A stretch of DNA of 61,935 nt. Origin: a virus. Within the stretch, counting starts at the first letter, position 1; each line of letters begins with the position of its first letter. The DNA is taken from the IMG/VR virus record IMGVR_UViG_3300021976_000013, positions 1 through 61,935 of that record. One strand, written 5' to 3'. Of the stretch, positions 48,729 through 56,453 are shown one piece after another. The notes under the pieces were generated by a model. The model had not been told where the DNA came from, ran no database searches, and was given only the letters and a program-made list of their open reading frames with translations. A program made the translations under genes and the position numbers.

Positions 48729-49079
48729 TTACGTGGTCTTCAGGATCGTTGGGCCTTCAGAAGCCGGGTTGTGCTCCAGATCCGGGTACGCGCCCGAATC
48801 GAACGAGTCTACGAAGCGCACCACGCTGCGCGGGTAGTCTATGATCACTCCGGCACCGTGGTAGTCGAGATCCAGCCACGCATGACCGGCGAGCACGGTC
48901 CAGTCGGCACCGAGGATGGATCTTGCGAGCCGGGCGATCGGGCACTCTGCGGAGCTGCCCACAAGCCCCTTGATTCCCCTCGCTGCGAGACACCCGGCGA
49001 CGATGTCAGCCGTTTCACCGAGTGAGCCGAGCACTTCGCGAAGGGTCTGGAGCTGGGCGGTCTGAACGTCGGTGAGCAT
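48729..49079 (-). CDS. Protein of unknown function
   Basis: A 116-residue protein: helical first half (TAQLQTLREVLGSLGETADIVAGCLAARG), then a DYHGAGVIIDYPRSVVRFVDSF alpha/beta end. An AGGAG site supports ATG 49079; a longer frame to 49157 is possible. It is upstream of and coupled to the YdjM-like gene. Confidence 0.6.
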   Translation of the reverse strand: MLTDVQTAQLQTLREVLGSLGETADIVAGCLAARGIKGLVGSSAECPIARLARSILGADWTVLAGHAWLDLDYHGAGVIIDYPRSVVRFVDSFDSGAYPDLEHNPASEGPTILKTT

Positions 49080-49156
49080 GGTGATACTCCTGTCCGGGAT
49101 GTGGATCATTGCGGGTGGGTTGAATCTTGGGCCGACACGGAGTGGTGTGATCTTCA

Positions 49157-49444
49157 TCAGTTCTTAGAAGATCGTCCGGTCACGCCGTTGATGTGATCGC
49201 GAAGCTCGTCATGGGACAGCTTGCGCATTTCTGTCGCTTCCTTGATCTTGTCGGCGATCAGCGCAGCCATCTCGGCACGTACCAAGTCGGCACCGTGATG
49301 CTGACCGTAGTGGTACGTGCCAAGTCCCCACGTACCAAGCGCGGCCATCGTCAGGACCACAGTCCAGACCGGGCCGGTTTGGTACGTGGCGGCGGTCGCG
49401 AGCGCGAGACCGATAGCTAGGAGGATCTTGGACATCCTGCACAT
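49157..49444 (-). CDS. Small membrane protein
   Basis: A 95-residue protein with two hydrophobic segments (ILLAIGLALATAATY and VWTVVLTMAALGTWGLG), a His-rich YHYGQHHGAD loop and a charged helical tail. GGAAGGAAG supports ATG 49444. Function unknown. Confidence 0.6.
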   Translation of the reverse strand: MCRMSKILLAIGLALATAATYQTGPVWTVVLTMAALGTWGLGTYHYGQHHGADLVRAEMAALIADKIKEATEMRKLSHDELRDHINGVTGRSSKN

Positions 49445-49481
49445 GATCGAACTTCCTTCCGTTTGAAGACGTACAGTGCCC

Positions 49482-49510
49482 ACTGTTTCACACCCTTGCC
49501 ATCCGGGCAA
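49482..49510 (-). promoter_or_regulatory. Leftward operator-type promoter
   Basis: Minus-strand TTGCCC (49510-49505), 17 bp, AACAGT (49487-49482), with CTTGCC-N5-GGCAAG half-sites. It is weak as a promoter but is adjacent to the divergent one at 49529. Confidence 0.4.
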
Positions 49511-49528
49511 GGTACCTATCAGGTACGC

Positions 49529-49557
49529 TTGACTACAGGGCAAGGGTGATCCATACT
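49529..49557 (+). promoter_or_regulatory. Rightward operator-type promoter for the conjugation-like module
   Basis: TTGACT (49529-49534), 17 bp, CATACT (49552-49557), in CTTGACTACAGGGCAAG. It drives the genes from 49602. Confidence 0.7.
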
Positions 49558-49601
49558 GGAGGCTTACGTACCTGATTGACACACAGACAAGGCGGTGAGC
49601 A

Positions 49602-49898
49602 ATGGCTAAGGATCTTGAGCAGCGGGGGCGTGGCACGGTGGCACCGATCGCTACCGGTGGCGACCAGCTCATGCCCTTCGTACCGGCACCGCGTTCCAGT
49701 GGCTCGGGTGCCACTGATAAGGACTACCTAGCGGTCCGTCCCCCAGCAAACGGGCGTATCCAGGCAAAATGGTCGGCGATCATCACGCCGTACCGGGCTA
49801 CGCTGCACTTCCGGTTGTGGATCACGTTCACCTGGTGGCGAGTGATGCTCTTGGTATCCGTGATCATCGGAGTGATCGTCCTGATCAAGATCGCATAA
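49602..49898 (+). CDS. Small membrane protein upstream of the SpdB-like gene
   Basis: A 98-residue protein, polar for 70 residues (with FVPAPRSSGSG), then one membrane helix (VMLLVSVIIGVIVLIKIA). GGTGAGC precedes ATG 49602. It is part of the SpdB/TraSA-like unit. Function unknown. Confidence 0.6.
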   Translation: MAKDLEQRGRGTVAPIATGGDQLMPFVPAPRSSGSGATDKDYLAVRPPANGRIQAKWSAIITPYRATLHFRLWITFTWWRVMLLVSVIIGVIVLIKIA

Positions 49899-49923
49899 AC
49901 GTTCCAGAAAGGAACACAAGATC

Positions 49924-51060
49924 ATGAGCATTCTCAGCAAGCCGAAGCCCAAGCCGCTATCGGTTAAGATCAAGGAAGCTGCGCAGCTTGCCGAGCTTGA
50001 CGCGGTCGAGCGGGCCGCACAGTTCAAGCGCGAGCAGGAAGAGGCCGAGCGGAACGTCTGGCGTGCGGAGCAGGCCAAAGCGGCACGTACCGAAACGGCC
50101 GAGCTGACCAAGTCGGCACGTGCCGCGCGGCTGGCCGAGATGGTTCCGTACATTCCACTGATCTTGGTGAACGTTGCGGCGATCACCGGTCAGTACGGGT
50201 GGGCGATCGACAACCTGACGGAGATCGGCAGCGACACGCATGATCCCGTTCGGTGGCTGGCCGCCGCTCTGTTCGCCTTCACGGCTGAATCGATCGCTCT
50301 GTTCCTTCAGTACTACGCGAACCGAGCGTTGCGGAACCGGGACAGCGCGTTGACCTTGTACCTGTCGGCCTTCCTGGTCGCCGGTCTGGTCGCGACGGTC
50401 AACTACTCGCACTGGTCAACGCACAGTTCGGACAAAGATCTCTTGGGATCTCCGACTCCGACGGCCGTGATCTTCGCCCTCTGTTCGCTGGCTTCCCCGT
50501 GGCTCTGGCGGATCCACAACCGGGCTGAGTACCGGGAGGTTCTGAAGAAAGCCGGGGAGATCGACACTCGCGCGGTCAAGCTCTCGCTAGCTCGCAAGAT
50601 CATGCACCCGTACCGGTCTTTCATGGTCATCTGGAATTCGTCGTGGAAGGGTGACCAGACTCCGGCCGAAGCGGTCGCGGCATGGGACAAGATCCATGAC
50701 GAGAGGGTCGCTCGCAAGATCGAGCGGAAGCGTCAGGCGCGGGCCGACAAGGCGGCTGAGAGGGCCGCTAAGGCAGAGCCGGTACCGGCAGACCAGGAAG
50801 CCGTGATCAAGCCGCAGGCACCGGCTCAGCGCGCTCCCAAGGCACCTGCGGGCGTAGGCGTGGGACCGAGCCATCCGAAGTGGGCGGAAGGCGTTCGGAT
50901 CTACGAAGCGAGCAAGGCAGGTCCGGGACGTTCGCTCAGTCAGCGTGATCTAGCAGGGCATCTCAACATGAGCAATAGAGATCTTGCTACCGCGATCAAG
51001 AAATTCGTAGACGAAAGAGATCAAAATGCGATCAACAACGTTGCGCCTTCGTCCCCCTGA
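49924..51060 (+). CDS. SpdB/DUF2637-like membrane protein
   Basis: A 378-residue protein. The N-terminal 75 residues form a charged coiled coil (KREQEEAERNVWRAEQAKAA). Three membrane helices follow (IPLILVNVAAITGQYGWAIDNL, WLAAALFAFTAESIALFLQYY, YLSAFLVAGLVATVNYSHW). A basic Ala/Pro linker and a small C-terminal HTH-like domain (LSQRDLAGHLNMSNRDLATAIKK) end it. The layout matches DUF2637/SpdB proteins, which lie beside TraSA in actinobacterial integrative and conjugative elements and plasmids. Here it precedes the TraSA-like gene by overlap. Confidence 0.75.
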   Translation: MSILSKPKPKPLSVKIKEAAQLAELDAVERAAQFKREQEEAERNVWRAEQAKAARTETAELTKSARAARLAEMVPYIPLILVNVAAITGQYGWAIDNLTEIGSDTHDPVRWLAAALFAFTAESIALFLQYYANRALRNRDSALTLYLSAFLVAGLVATVNYSHWSTHSSDKDLLGSPTPTAVIFALCSLASPWLWRIHNRAEYREVLKKAGEIDTRAVKLSLARKIMHPYRSFMVIWNSSWKGDQTPAEAVAAWDKIHDERVARKIERKRQARADKAAERAAKAEPVPADQEAVIKPQAPAQRAPKAPAGVGVGPSHPKWAEGVRIYEASKAGPGRSLSQRDLAGHLNMSNRDLATAIKKFVDERDQNAINNVAPSSP

Positions 51061-52867
51061 TCGGACGACGAAGCGGCAACCGAAGGGCGCTTGGGACGAA
51101 CTGTCCCGAGCGCTGTTTCGCTATCGAGTCGAGTTCTTTCCGATCTTGCTGGCCTTTTGGCTCTATGTGATCACTGCGGTCATGGGACCTCGCCTGCCTT
51201 GGGTAGTACCTGGCACGCTGGCGCTAGGTGCCATCCTGACGTACCAATTCGGTGGCCGGTGGAACCTGCCAAGGTTCCATCTGGCACGCCGGGAGCGTGC
51301 CTATGCGGCGGCCGTGATGGCATGCCTTGGCACGTGGGCATGGTTCGCAGTGGCACTCTCCGAGAGTGCCAAACCGAGCCTGCGATGGACCCTGATCTTG
51401 CTTGGCATGTGCGTGCCACTCTCGATTCCGTGGCTTTGGCACCGACGGATCCAAGGTTCCGTATTGGTCACGTTCGAGCCGATGCGCTCGGGTGCCAGTC
51501 GGCGCGAAAGTCGGGACTGGAATCGCTGGCACCGGGAGATGACCCACCGTGCGCGCGAAGTGGTCGCGTCGTGGGATGGCATGATCCATGGCACGTCCGC
51601 GCTAGGTTCCAAGCTGGTCGCGATCCATTTCGACGCATGGTCTGTGGAGTGCTCCGTCCGTCTGGCACATGCCAGGGTGGCGGAAGACTTCACCGAGCTA
51701 CGGCTACGGCGGCTTGAGTCTGCCTTCATGGCCAAGCGGGACAGCGCTCGGACTGACTACGCGACCGGTAAGGGTGCCAGCGCTCGGGACGCCAAGATCA
51801 AGTTCATGTTCCAGGATCCGCATGCCGAACCGATCATCCCGACGGATGATGATCTCACTCCGGACATGGATCTGACCGTGGACATCGGGCGGTTCGAGAA
51901 CAACATTCACGTGATCATCGACTTGATCCATACGCTGGTGGCCGGTGCTTCCGGAGCTGGCAAGTCGGCGATCATCAACGCGATCATGCGTGGCTTGATC
52001 CGTAAGCCGCACGTGGCGATCGTAGGGATCGATCTCAAGCCGGGCGGCCTTGAGCTTGGCAAATGGGAAGAGGCGATGTACGCGCTCGCGACGACCGGGC
52101 CGCAGGCCAAGACCCTGCTCACGGGGATCTTGAACGGCATCGGCCGACGCGGCGAGATCATGAAAGCTCGCGGGATCCGGAAGTGGGTCGCGACCGAGGC
52201 AGAGCCGTTCGTGGTCTTGATCATTGACGAAGTCCAAGCGCTGAAAGAGTTCCGGCTGTTCGCCACGCTGACAAAGATCAGTGAGCTGAGCAGGGCATAC
52301 GGCTTCGCGATGATCGTCGCTACTCAACACCCGAAAGATTCCAGCGTGCCGACGGGAGCAATCGCGAACTGCACGCAGCGGATCGGACTTCAGTGCAACG
52401 CGAGCACGGCCGAGCGGCTGATCTTCGATGACAACGCGACTCGGGAGGGCTGGCGGTTGACCAAGCTTCCGGGTGATCGAGAGGGAACCTTCCTGGTCAA
52501 GAGCAAGCGGCACCGTAGGCCGATGCGCGCTCGCTGCCACTGGCTTGACGATCACCATGTCGAGCGGGAAGCAAGATCGTTCGCAGCGACGACGACAGCG
52601 ATCGATCCGGGCACGTGGGGGGATGATCTCTTGGCGATCGATCCGCCCGACGAAGGGACGGAGATCATCGATGTTCAGGTGATCGTCGAGAACGGGCCGG
52701 AAGATGTGATCATGACATTGATCGGTTCCGGCCGGGCTCGGACGCCTTCCAAGATCAGTGAGCTGTCTCAGATCCCTGTACGCACAGTGAATGTCCTGCT
52801 CAAAAAGCTGGCGTCCGAGGGAAAGGTGATCCAAGACGGAGCACGGAAACCATGGTCGCTAACGTGA
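51026..52867 (+). CDS. FtsK/TraSA-like DNA translocase
   Basis: A 613-residue protein. N-terminal part has about four membrane segments (residues ~37-75 and ~92-138). The FtsK/SpoIIIE ATPase core has Walker A GASGAGKS at 307-314 and Walker B VVLIIDE at 396-402. A C-terminal winged helix (SKISELSQIPVRTVNVLLKKLASEGKVI, about 575-603) resembles the DNA-reading gamma domain of FtsK. TraSA-type proteins transfer double-stranded plasmid DNA in mycelia. In a phage this may move or resolve DNA for spread or segregation. Confidence 0.85.
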   Translation: MRSTTLRLRPPDRTTKRQPKGAWDELSRALFRYRVEFFPILLAFWLYVITAVMGPRLPWVVPGTLALGAILTYQFGGRWNLPRFHLARRERAYAAAVMACLGTWAWFAVALSESAKPSLRWTLILLGMCVPLSIPWLWHRRIQGSVLVTFEPMRSGASRRESRDWNRWHREMTHRAREVVASWDGMIHGTSALGSKLVAIHFDAWSVECSVRLAHARVAEDFTELRLRRLESAFMAKRDSARTDYATGKGASARDAKIKFMFQDPHAEPIIPTDDDLTPDMDLTVDIGRFENNIHVIIDLIHTLVAGASGAGKSAIINAIMRGLIRKPHVAIVGIDLKPGGLELGKWEEAMYALATTGPQAKTLLTGILNGIGRRGEIMKARGIRKWVATEAEPFVVLIIDEVQALKEFRLFATLTKISELSRAYGFAMIVATQHPKDSSVPTGAIANCTQRIGLQCNASTAERLIFDDNATREGWRLTKLPGDREGTFLVKSKRHRRPMRARCHWLDDHHVEREARSFAATTTAIDPGTWGDDLLAIDPPDEGTEIIDVQVIVENGPEDVIMTLIGSGRARTPSKISELSQIPVRTVNVLLKKLASEGKVIQDGARKPWSLT

Positions 52868-52978
52868 GTTTCCGCAGGTCAGAGACCCGGACCCCTTGAT
52901 CGTCATGAGGTGGTCCGGGTGTACCCAACTAGGGGTGTAGCCCCTTAGAATGCAGCTCAGGGCCGTACAGAGCCATGT
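52866..52978 (+). repeat. Dispersed intergenic repeat, copy D
   Basis: GTTTCCGCAGGTCAGAG, GGTCCGGGTGTACCC, CTAGGGGTGTAGCCCCTTAG hairpin, and core CTCAGGGCCGTACAG. Compared with copies A and B the first CCGCAGGTCAG segment is inverted. No gene is visible to 53059. Confidence 0.7.
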
Positions 52979-52993
52979 GACAGGCTGTAGCGC

Positions 52994-53021
52994 TTGCCAG
53001 CACGGCAAGATGTGAGATGAT
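52994..53021 (+). promoter_or_regulatory. Operator-type promoter
   Basis: TTGCCA (52994-52999), 16 bp, GATGAT (53016-53021), in CTTGCC-N5-GGCAAG. It has the same GTGAGATGAT element as the promoter at 20503. Confidence 0.5.
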
Positions 53022-53059
53022 GAGATCACACGTTCCGATCCCGAGGGAAAGAGTCGATC

Positions 53060-53569
53060 ATGGGCATAACAAAGATCGTTCTGGACATCCGCAACCTGGC
53101 TGACCGGTGGTCGTACGATTCCCAGAATCACGCGGAGACCAAGATCTCCGTAGTCAAGGCGGTCGGCGAGCTTCGTCAGCTCGCGTATGACATCGAGTAC
53201 GGCATCAAGATCGATTCGGTGGACTGGGACGGGTCCATCCCCGAGCCGGTCAAGATCGCGTGGTGGCAGCGCCAGCTCGTCTCAAAGGATCTTGGCCTTA
53301 GCGTGGGGTCGGCCATCGGATTCACGATCTTCACAGTCTTCGTGATCATGGGCTTTAAGATCGACACTGCCTTCCTGGCCTTCGCGATCATTGCTCTGAT
53401 CATGGCCGAGAAAATGTTCGGGATCTGGGAGCCGGAGAACGACGAGATCGATTCAGGTCCGATCTTGAGCCGAGAGCAAGTGATCATGCTCGGTGGCTGG
53501 CTCAACGACAAGATCAGCCAGGCCAAGAGCAAGATCAAGCCTAAGAAATCCGATCTTGAGGAGGAGTAA
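53060..53569 (+). CDS. Membrane protein with coiled-coil tail
   Basis: A 169-residue protein. A helical soluble N-terminus (1-80) is followed by two membrane helices (SVGSAIGFTIFTVFVIMGF, TAFLAFAIIALIMAEKMF) and a charged tail rich in Lys. ATG is preceded by TCGATC. Function unknown. Confidence 0.6.
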   Translation: MGITKIVLDIRNLADRWSYDSQNHAETKISVVKAVGELRQLAYDIEYGIKIDSVDWDGSIPEPVKIAWWQRQLVSKDLGLSVGSAIGFTIFTVFVIMGFKIDTAFLAFAIIALIMAEKMFGIWEPENDEIDSGPILSREQVIMLGGWLNDKISQAKSKIKPKKSDLEEE

Positions 53570-53575
53570 TCGATC

Positions 53576-53653
53576 ATGAGTTCTGTTGCCTCGCGCGGGC
53601 GTGCGCACACGCACGCTCGTGCAGGCGCAAGCGCAAGCGCACGCAATATGTGA
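53576..53653 (+). CDS. Possible 25-residue low-complexity peptide
   Basis: ATG preceded by GAGGAGGAG...CGATC. Product RGRAHTHARAGASASARNM is encoded by alternating GCGCA/GCACG repeats. The DNA repeat may matter more than the peptide. Confidence 0.3.
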   Translation: MSSVASRGRAHTHARAGASASARNM

Positions 53654-53660
53654 CGCGCGC
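53585..53660. repeat. GC-alternating simple sequence
   Basis: Runs such as GCGTGCGCACACGCACGC and GCGCAAGCGCAAGCGCACGC followed by GACGCGCGC give a purine-pyrimidine alternation able to form hairpins or Z-DNA. It sits between two genes with clear ribosome-binding sites. Confidence 0.6.
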
Positions 53661-53759
53661 ATGACGTGGGAAAATGACCGGAAATAAGCGCAAATGATCT
53701 TGAAACAACTGATCGCTTGCGCTTATTTTGATCAAGAAAATCGGGGCTGGAGGATCAAG

Positions 53760-53912
53760 ATGATCTTAAAGAACAGGAGTCAGCAGCCCGAGCACCAACA
53801 TTTTGTGATCACGTGCGGACCCTGCGGCTATCAGTTCCCATCGTGCGGGATACCGTGTTTCGCGATCTGTCCGGCATGTGTGACGATCTTGACTCTCTGG
53901 GAGGATTCGTGA
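53760..53912 (+). CDS. Zinc-ribbon microprotein
   Basis: A 50-residue protein with CGPCGYQFPSCGIPCFAICPAC: six Cys in 22 residues. GGAGG six nt upstream supports ATG 53760; a longer frame from 53694 exists. Probably binds zinc. Confidence 0.6.
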   Translation: MILKNRSQQPEHQHFVITCGPCGYQFPSCGIPCFAICPACVTILTLWEDS

Positions 53913-54154
53913 TCGAAACGATCTTGAGTAGGCTGGCTCGGCGAATCCACATCTGGTGGATCTTCCGGAAGCGGCAACGGACCAACATCGAAGGACCTGG
54001 CCAAATGATGTGGATCATGGGCCGATGGTATGTGATCACGATGATCGAATCTGATCGTCGGCTCGGTGAAGCAAGCTTGGTGACCGTAAGAGGTCAAGAT
54101 CCTATGAGTTACTACGACCGGCATTGGATCAAGAGGAGTGATCTTCGTGGGTGA
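53909..54154 (+). CDS. Basic protein of unknown function
   Basis: An 81-residue basic protein from GTG 53909, overlapping the previous TGA. It contains MGRWYVITMIESDRRLGEASLVTVRG, a strand-rich small domain. It contains palindrome TGACCGTAAGAGGTCA (54081-54096). Confidence 0.6.
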   Translation: MIETILSRLARRIHIWWIFRKRQRTNIEGPGQMMWIMGRWYVITMIESDRRLGEASLVTVRGQDPMSYYDRHWIKRSDLRG

Positions 54155-54332
54155 ACACAGCCGCATGCCCGACAGTCGGTGGGATCTGCTCTGGCAGATC
54201 ACGCAGAATCCGATGAAGGCTCAGACAGCACGTACCAAGATCGAATATTGGTGCCGTCTCGGTACGCTGGTGGCACTGATCGTTATCACTCTGGCACTCG
54301 GTACCTACGGAGTGGTACAGACATGGCTGTGA
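54147..54332 (+). CDS. Small membrane protein
   Basis: A 61-residue protein from GTG 54147 (AGGAG 8 nt upstream). One C-terminal membrane helix (LGTLVALIVITLALGTYGVV). Its stop lies 10 nt inside the next gene. Confidence 0.55.
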   Translation: MGEHSRMPDSRWDLLWQITQNPMKAQTARTKIEYWCRLGTLVALIVITLALGTYGVVQTWL

Positions 54333-54544
54333 TCGGCGAGCGGGCCAAGCTGGCACGTGCCATCAGAGAGCTAGACACGTTCCTCCGTATGTGCCTCGCG
54401 GAACGTACCAAGACGGAGGATCCGGTACGTAGAGCCGAAGTGGTACGGCAGATAGATGCCGCTTTGGATCGCCGGTCACGTGCCATGTGGGCACTCAAGT
54501 GGGACCAATTCAAAGTGGCACACGAGACGGACGTACCAAAATGA
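54323..54544 (+). CDS. Helical basic protein
   Basis: A 73-residue protein of two long amphipathic helices (RAKLARAIRELDTFLRMCL, RRAEVVRQIDAALDRRSRAMW). Overlaps both neighbours. Function unknown. Confidence 0.6.
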   Translation: MAVIGERAKLARAIRELDTFLRMCLAERTKTEDPVRRAEVVRQIDAALDRRSRAMWALKWDQFKVAHETDVPK

Positions 54545-55368
54545 CCCTCTATCCAGAATGGTTCATCGGCGGGCCGTGGCACGGCAAGGACAAGCGAACG
54601 GTCTGCCCGAATCTTCAGGGCATGGTCACGGTGGCTGTGTCGCCAAGTCTTCAGGAGATCTTCAGTCAGCCTGACCCGAACATGGAAATGGGCGTTGATC
54701 ATATCCACTACGTACCGAGATCGTTCGCGGTCTTCGGTCAGCGGCTCATAGTCTGGCTCACCGAAGAGGACGCATCTTCGATCATTGGCACGGCCGGAAC
54801 CGGCGCGCTGGTCAATCCGATAGATCGCGGCCAAGAGCTGATGCGGATGATCGGAGAATTGATCATGGCCCCGCATGCCGTCGTCGGTGGACATGCCGGG
54901 TACGACGTGAGCGCCATAGCCGAGCAACGTTCCAGCGAGTGGCAAGAGCAGATAGATCGGGAACGGTGGGCCGATCAACGGTACGCGGGCACGATCGACG
55001 AGTACCGGCGCACGATCTCTCAGCAGCGGGCTCAGATCGATCAACTCTCCCGGCAGGTTCGGCGGGAGTCCATGGGTGATCAGTGGCGCTACTTCCAAGA
55101 CACAGAGTCGGTACCGGCGATCAAAATGGAGCTGGCGGCCGACGGGTTGTGGTGGGGAGTTGATCAAGCCAACGTTACAACGTATCTCGATCAAGGTGAC
55201 GGTACCGAGGAGTCTCCCCCGGCATGGGTCGCCACGGCACAAACGGATCATGGGCCGATCACCGGCTACGGTACGAACGTGAAAGCGGCGCTGATCGCTA
55301 TGGCGGCCGACGCGTGTCAGGTGTACGCACGCATGATCGACATATCCGAGAAACCGAGGATGCGATGA
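54541..55368 (+). CDS. Protein of unknown function
   Basis: A 275-residue protein. N-terminal 75 residues are a beta-type domain (FIGGPWHGKDKRTVCPNL, YVPRSFAVFGQRLIVWL). The middle is a long coiled coil (REQIDRERWADQR, AQIDQLSRQVRRE). The end is a second beta domain with a WVATAQTDHGPITGYG segment. Three-part layout suggests an adaptor. No family recognised. Coupled by ATGA. Confidence 0.6.
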   Translation: MTLYPEWFIGGPWHGKDKRTVCPNLQGMVTVAVSPSLQEIFSQPDPNMEMGVDHIHYVPRSFAVFGQRLIVWLTEEDASSIIGTAGTGALVNPIDRGQELMRMIGELIMAPHAVVGGHAGYDVSAIAEQRSSEWQEQIDRERWADQRYAGTIDEYRRTISQQRAQIDQLSRQVRRESMGDQWRYFQDTESVPAIKMELAADGLWWGVDQANVTTYLDQGDGTEESPPAWVATAQTDHGPITGYGTNVKAALIAMAADACQVYARMIDISEKPRMR

Positions 55369-55778
55369 TCCAAGAGAAAGAGTGGGTGCTAGCCGAAGAG
55401 TGCATCGAGGTTCATGATCCACGTCTGTACGCTCGGGAGACGGACGGCGGATGGATGGACGACCCACGGAGCATGCATCACCACTGGATGATCTTGCGCC
55501 GACGGAACCCCCACTGCTCGAAATGTGGAGGGCGCGGCGGCGGGCCGTTCGGTCATGAAGCCAGCGAGTGCACATGGACGCATCCGGCCGAGAAGATCGA
55601 AGTAGTTCCGTCCGAAGAGCTGGAGATCAAGTTCCCGATCTTCGTCGCCAATCTCGTGATCGTGGACGCGGGCAGCGAAGAGGTCTTGCTTGACCTTAAG
55701 ATGTCAGGTCGGCATCGGGTAGTTCTCGATCTTCTGACTCTCGCGGCCGACACGGTGAAAGAGGACATCGAAAGATGA
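55365..55778 (+). CDS. Protein with a CxxC zinc motif
   Basis: A 137-residue protein. CSKCGGRGGGPFGHEASECTW (residues ~52-72) gives CxxC plus His/Cys ligands. The C-terminal half is a beta/alpha domain (KFPIFVANLVIVDAGSEEVLLDL). Palindrome TGACCTTAAGATGTCA is at 55691-55706. Confidence 0.6.
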   Translation: MIQEKEWVLAEECIEVHDPRLYARETDGGWMDDPRSMHHHWMILRRRNPHCSKCGGRGGGPFGHEASECTWTHPAEKIEVVPSEELEIKFPIFVANLVIVDAGSEEVLLDLKMSGRHRVVLDLLTLAADTVKEDIER

Positions 55779-55939
55779 TCGTTACCAAGGCGCTGATCAA
55801 GAAAGCCATCTGGGAATTCGACTTCGGAGACTTCGGGCTCGACGAAGCTGAAATGACCAAGGAAGATCCAGGCGCTACCGAGTGGATCGACAAGCTGGCC
55901 GAGAAGATCCACAACAAAATGGCTGGAGCGGAAGAATGA
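55775..55939 (+). CDS. Small acidic protein
   Basis: A 54-residue protein: KALIKKAIWEFDFGDFGLDE and TEWIDKLAEKIHNKM helices. ATG overlaps the previous stop and the stop overlaps the next ATG. Confidence 0.55.
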   Translation: MIVTKALIKKAIWEFDFGDFGLDEAEMTKEDPGATEWIDKLAEKIHNKMAGAEE

Positions 55940-55983
55940 TCACATTCAGGATTCGTGAATTGGGCTTCTGGTGTCAGCCATGA
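55936..55983 (+). CDS. Possible 15-residue coupled peptide
   Basis: Frame MITFRIRELGFWCQP linked by ATGA overlaps on both sides to its neighbours. It may only pass ribosomes on to the next gene. Confidence 0.3.
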   Translation: MITFRIRELGFWCQP

Positions 55984-56147
55984 TCGTTACCCTCAAGATC
56001 GATGTCAAGCGGCAACCGGACGTGAAACCGGCTGATCTTGCCGAGATAGTGATCTCTAACGTAGTCAACTTCGTTCGGGATCGGCACGCGGCGGATGTGG
56101 TCGAGGTTCATTGGACGGCCGACACAAGCGCTCGGGACATCCGGTGA
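55980..56147 (+). CDS. Small protein of unknown function
   Basis: A 55-residue alpha/beta protein (MIVTLKIDVK, DLAEIVISNVVNF, VVEVHWTAD). ATG overlaps the previous TGA. Family unknown. Confidence 0.55.
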   Translation: MIVTLKIDVKRQPDVKPADLAEIVISNVVNFVRDRHAADVVEVHWTADTSARDIR

Positions 56148-56404
56148 GCGGGTTCGACTACTGGACGTGGTTCGTGATCGCGTTCTGCGGCTTGTTCGGC
56201 GCATTCGCGTTCTGGGAGTACGCAGCGATCAAGAGCGGCCACCGGGAGTGGACGTTCACGTTCAAGATCAGAGGGTGGCTCGGTATCGAACCTCCCAAGC
56301 CATGGAAGGCAGTCGCGTCGATCATCTTCGCGTTGGTGCTCGGGATCTTTACCATCTGGTTTATCCCCCACATCACGCTCGGTTGGTGGGGCGGTTGCTG
56401 CTAG
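56144..56404 (+). CDS. Two-helix membrane protein
   Basis: An 86-residue protein from GTG 56144. Two membrane helices (TWFVIAFCGLFGAFAFW, AVASIIFALVLGIFTIWFI) joined by a basic loop, and a WWGGCC end. Holin-like topology, but it is far from the endolysin; it is close to the lysozyme-like gene at 56933. Confidence 0.55.
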   Translation: MSGFDYWTWFVIAFCGLFGAFAFWEYAAIKSGHREWTFTFKIRGWLGIEPPKPWKAVASIIFALVLGIFTIWFIPHITLGWWGGCC

Positions 56405-56409
56405 ACCAC

Positions 56410-56453
56410 ACAGCGTGTGACCCTTCCGGGGTCATGCGCTGTAGTCTTGCCCC
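56410..56453 (+). promoter_or_regulatory. Palindromic hairpin and late-type promoter
   Basis: ACAGCGTGTGACC/GGTCATGCGCTGT is an inverted repeat that may end the previous operon. It overlaps GTGACC (56417-56422), 17 bp, TGTAGT (56440-56445), then 8 nt to GTG 56454, which has no ribosome-binding site. It may be a leaderless promoter under operator control. Confidence 0.5.

Noticed and set aside
56418-56434. TGACCCTTCCGGGGTCA as a palindrome site
   Set aside because: Spacing is 9, and it is part of a longer hairpin at the end of an operon.
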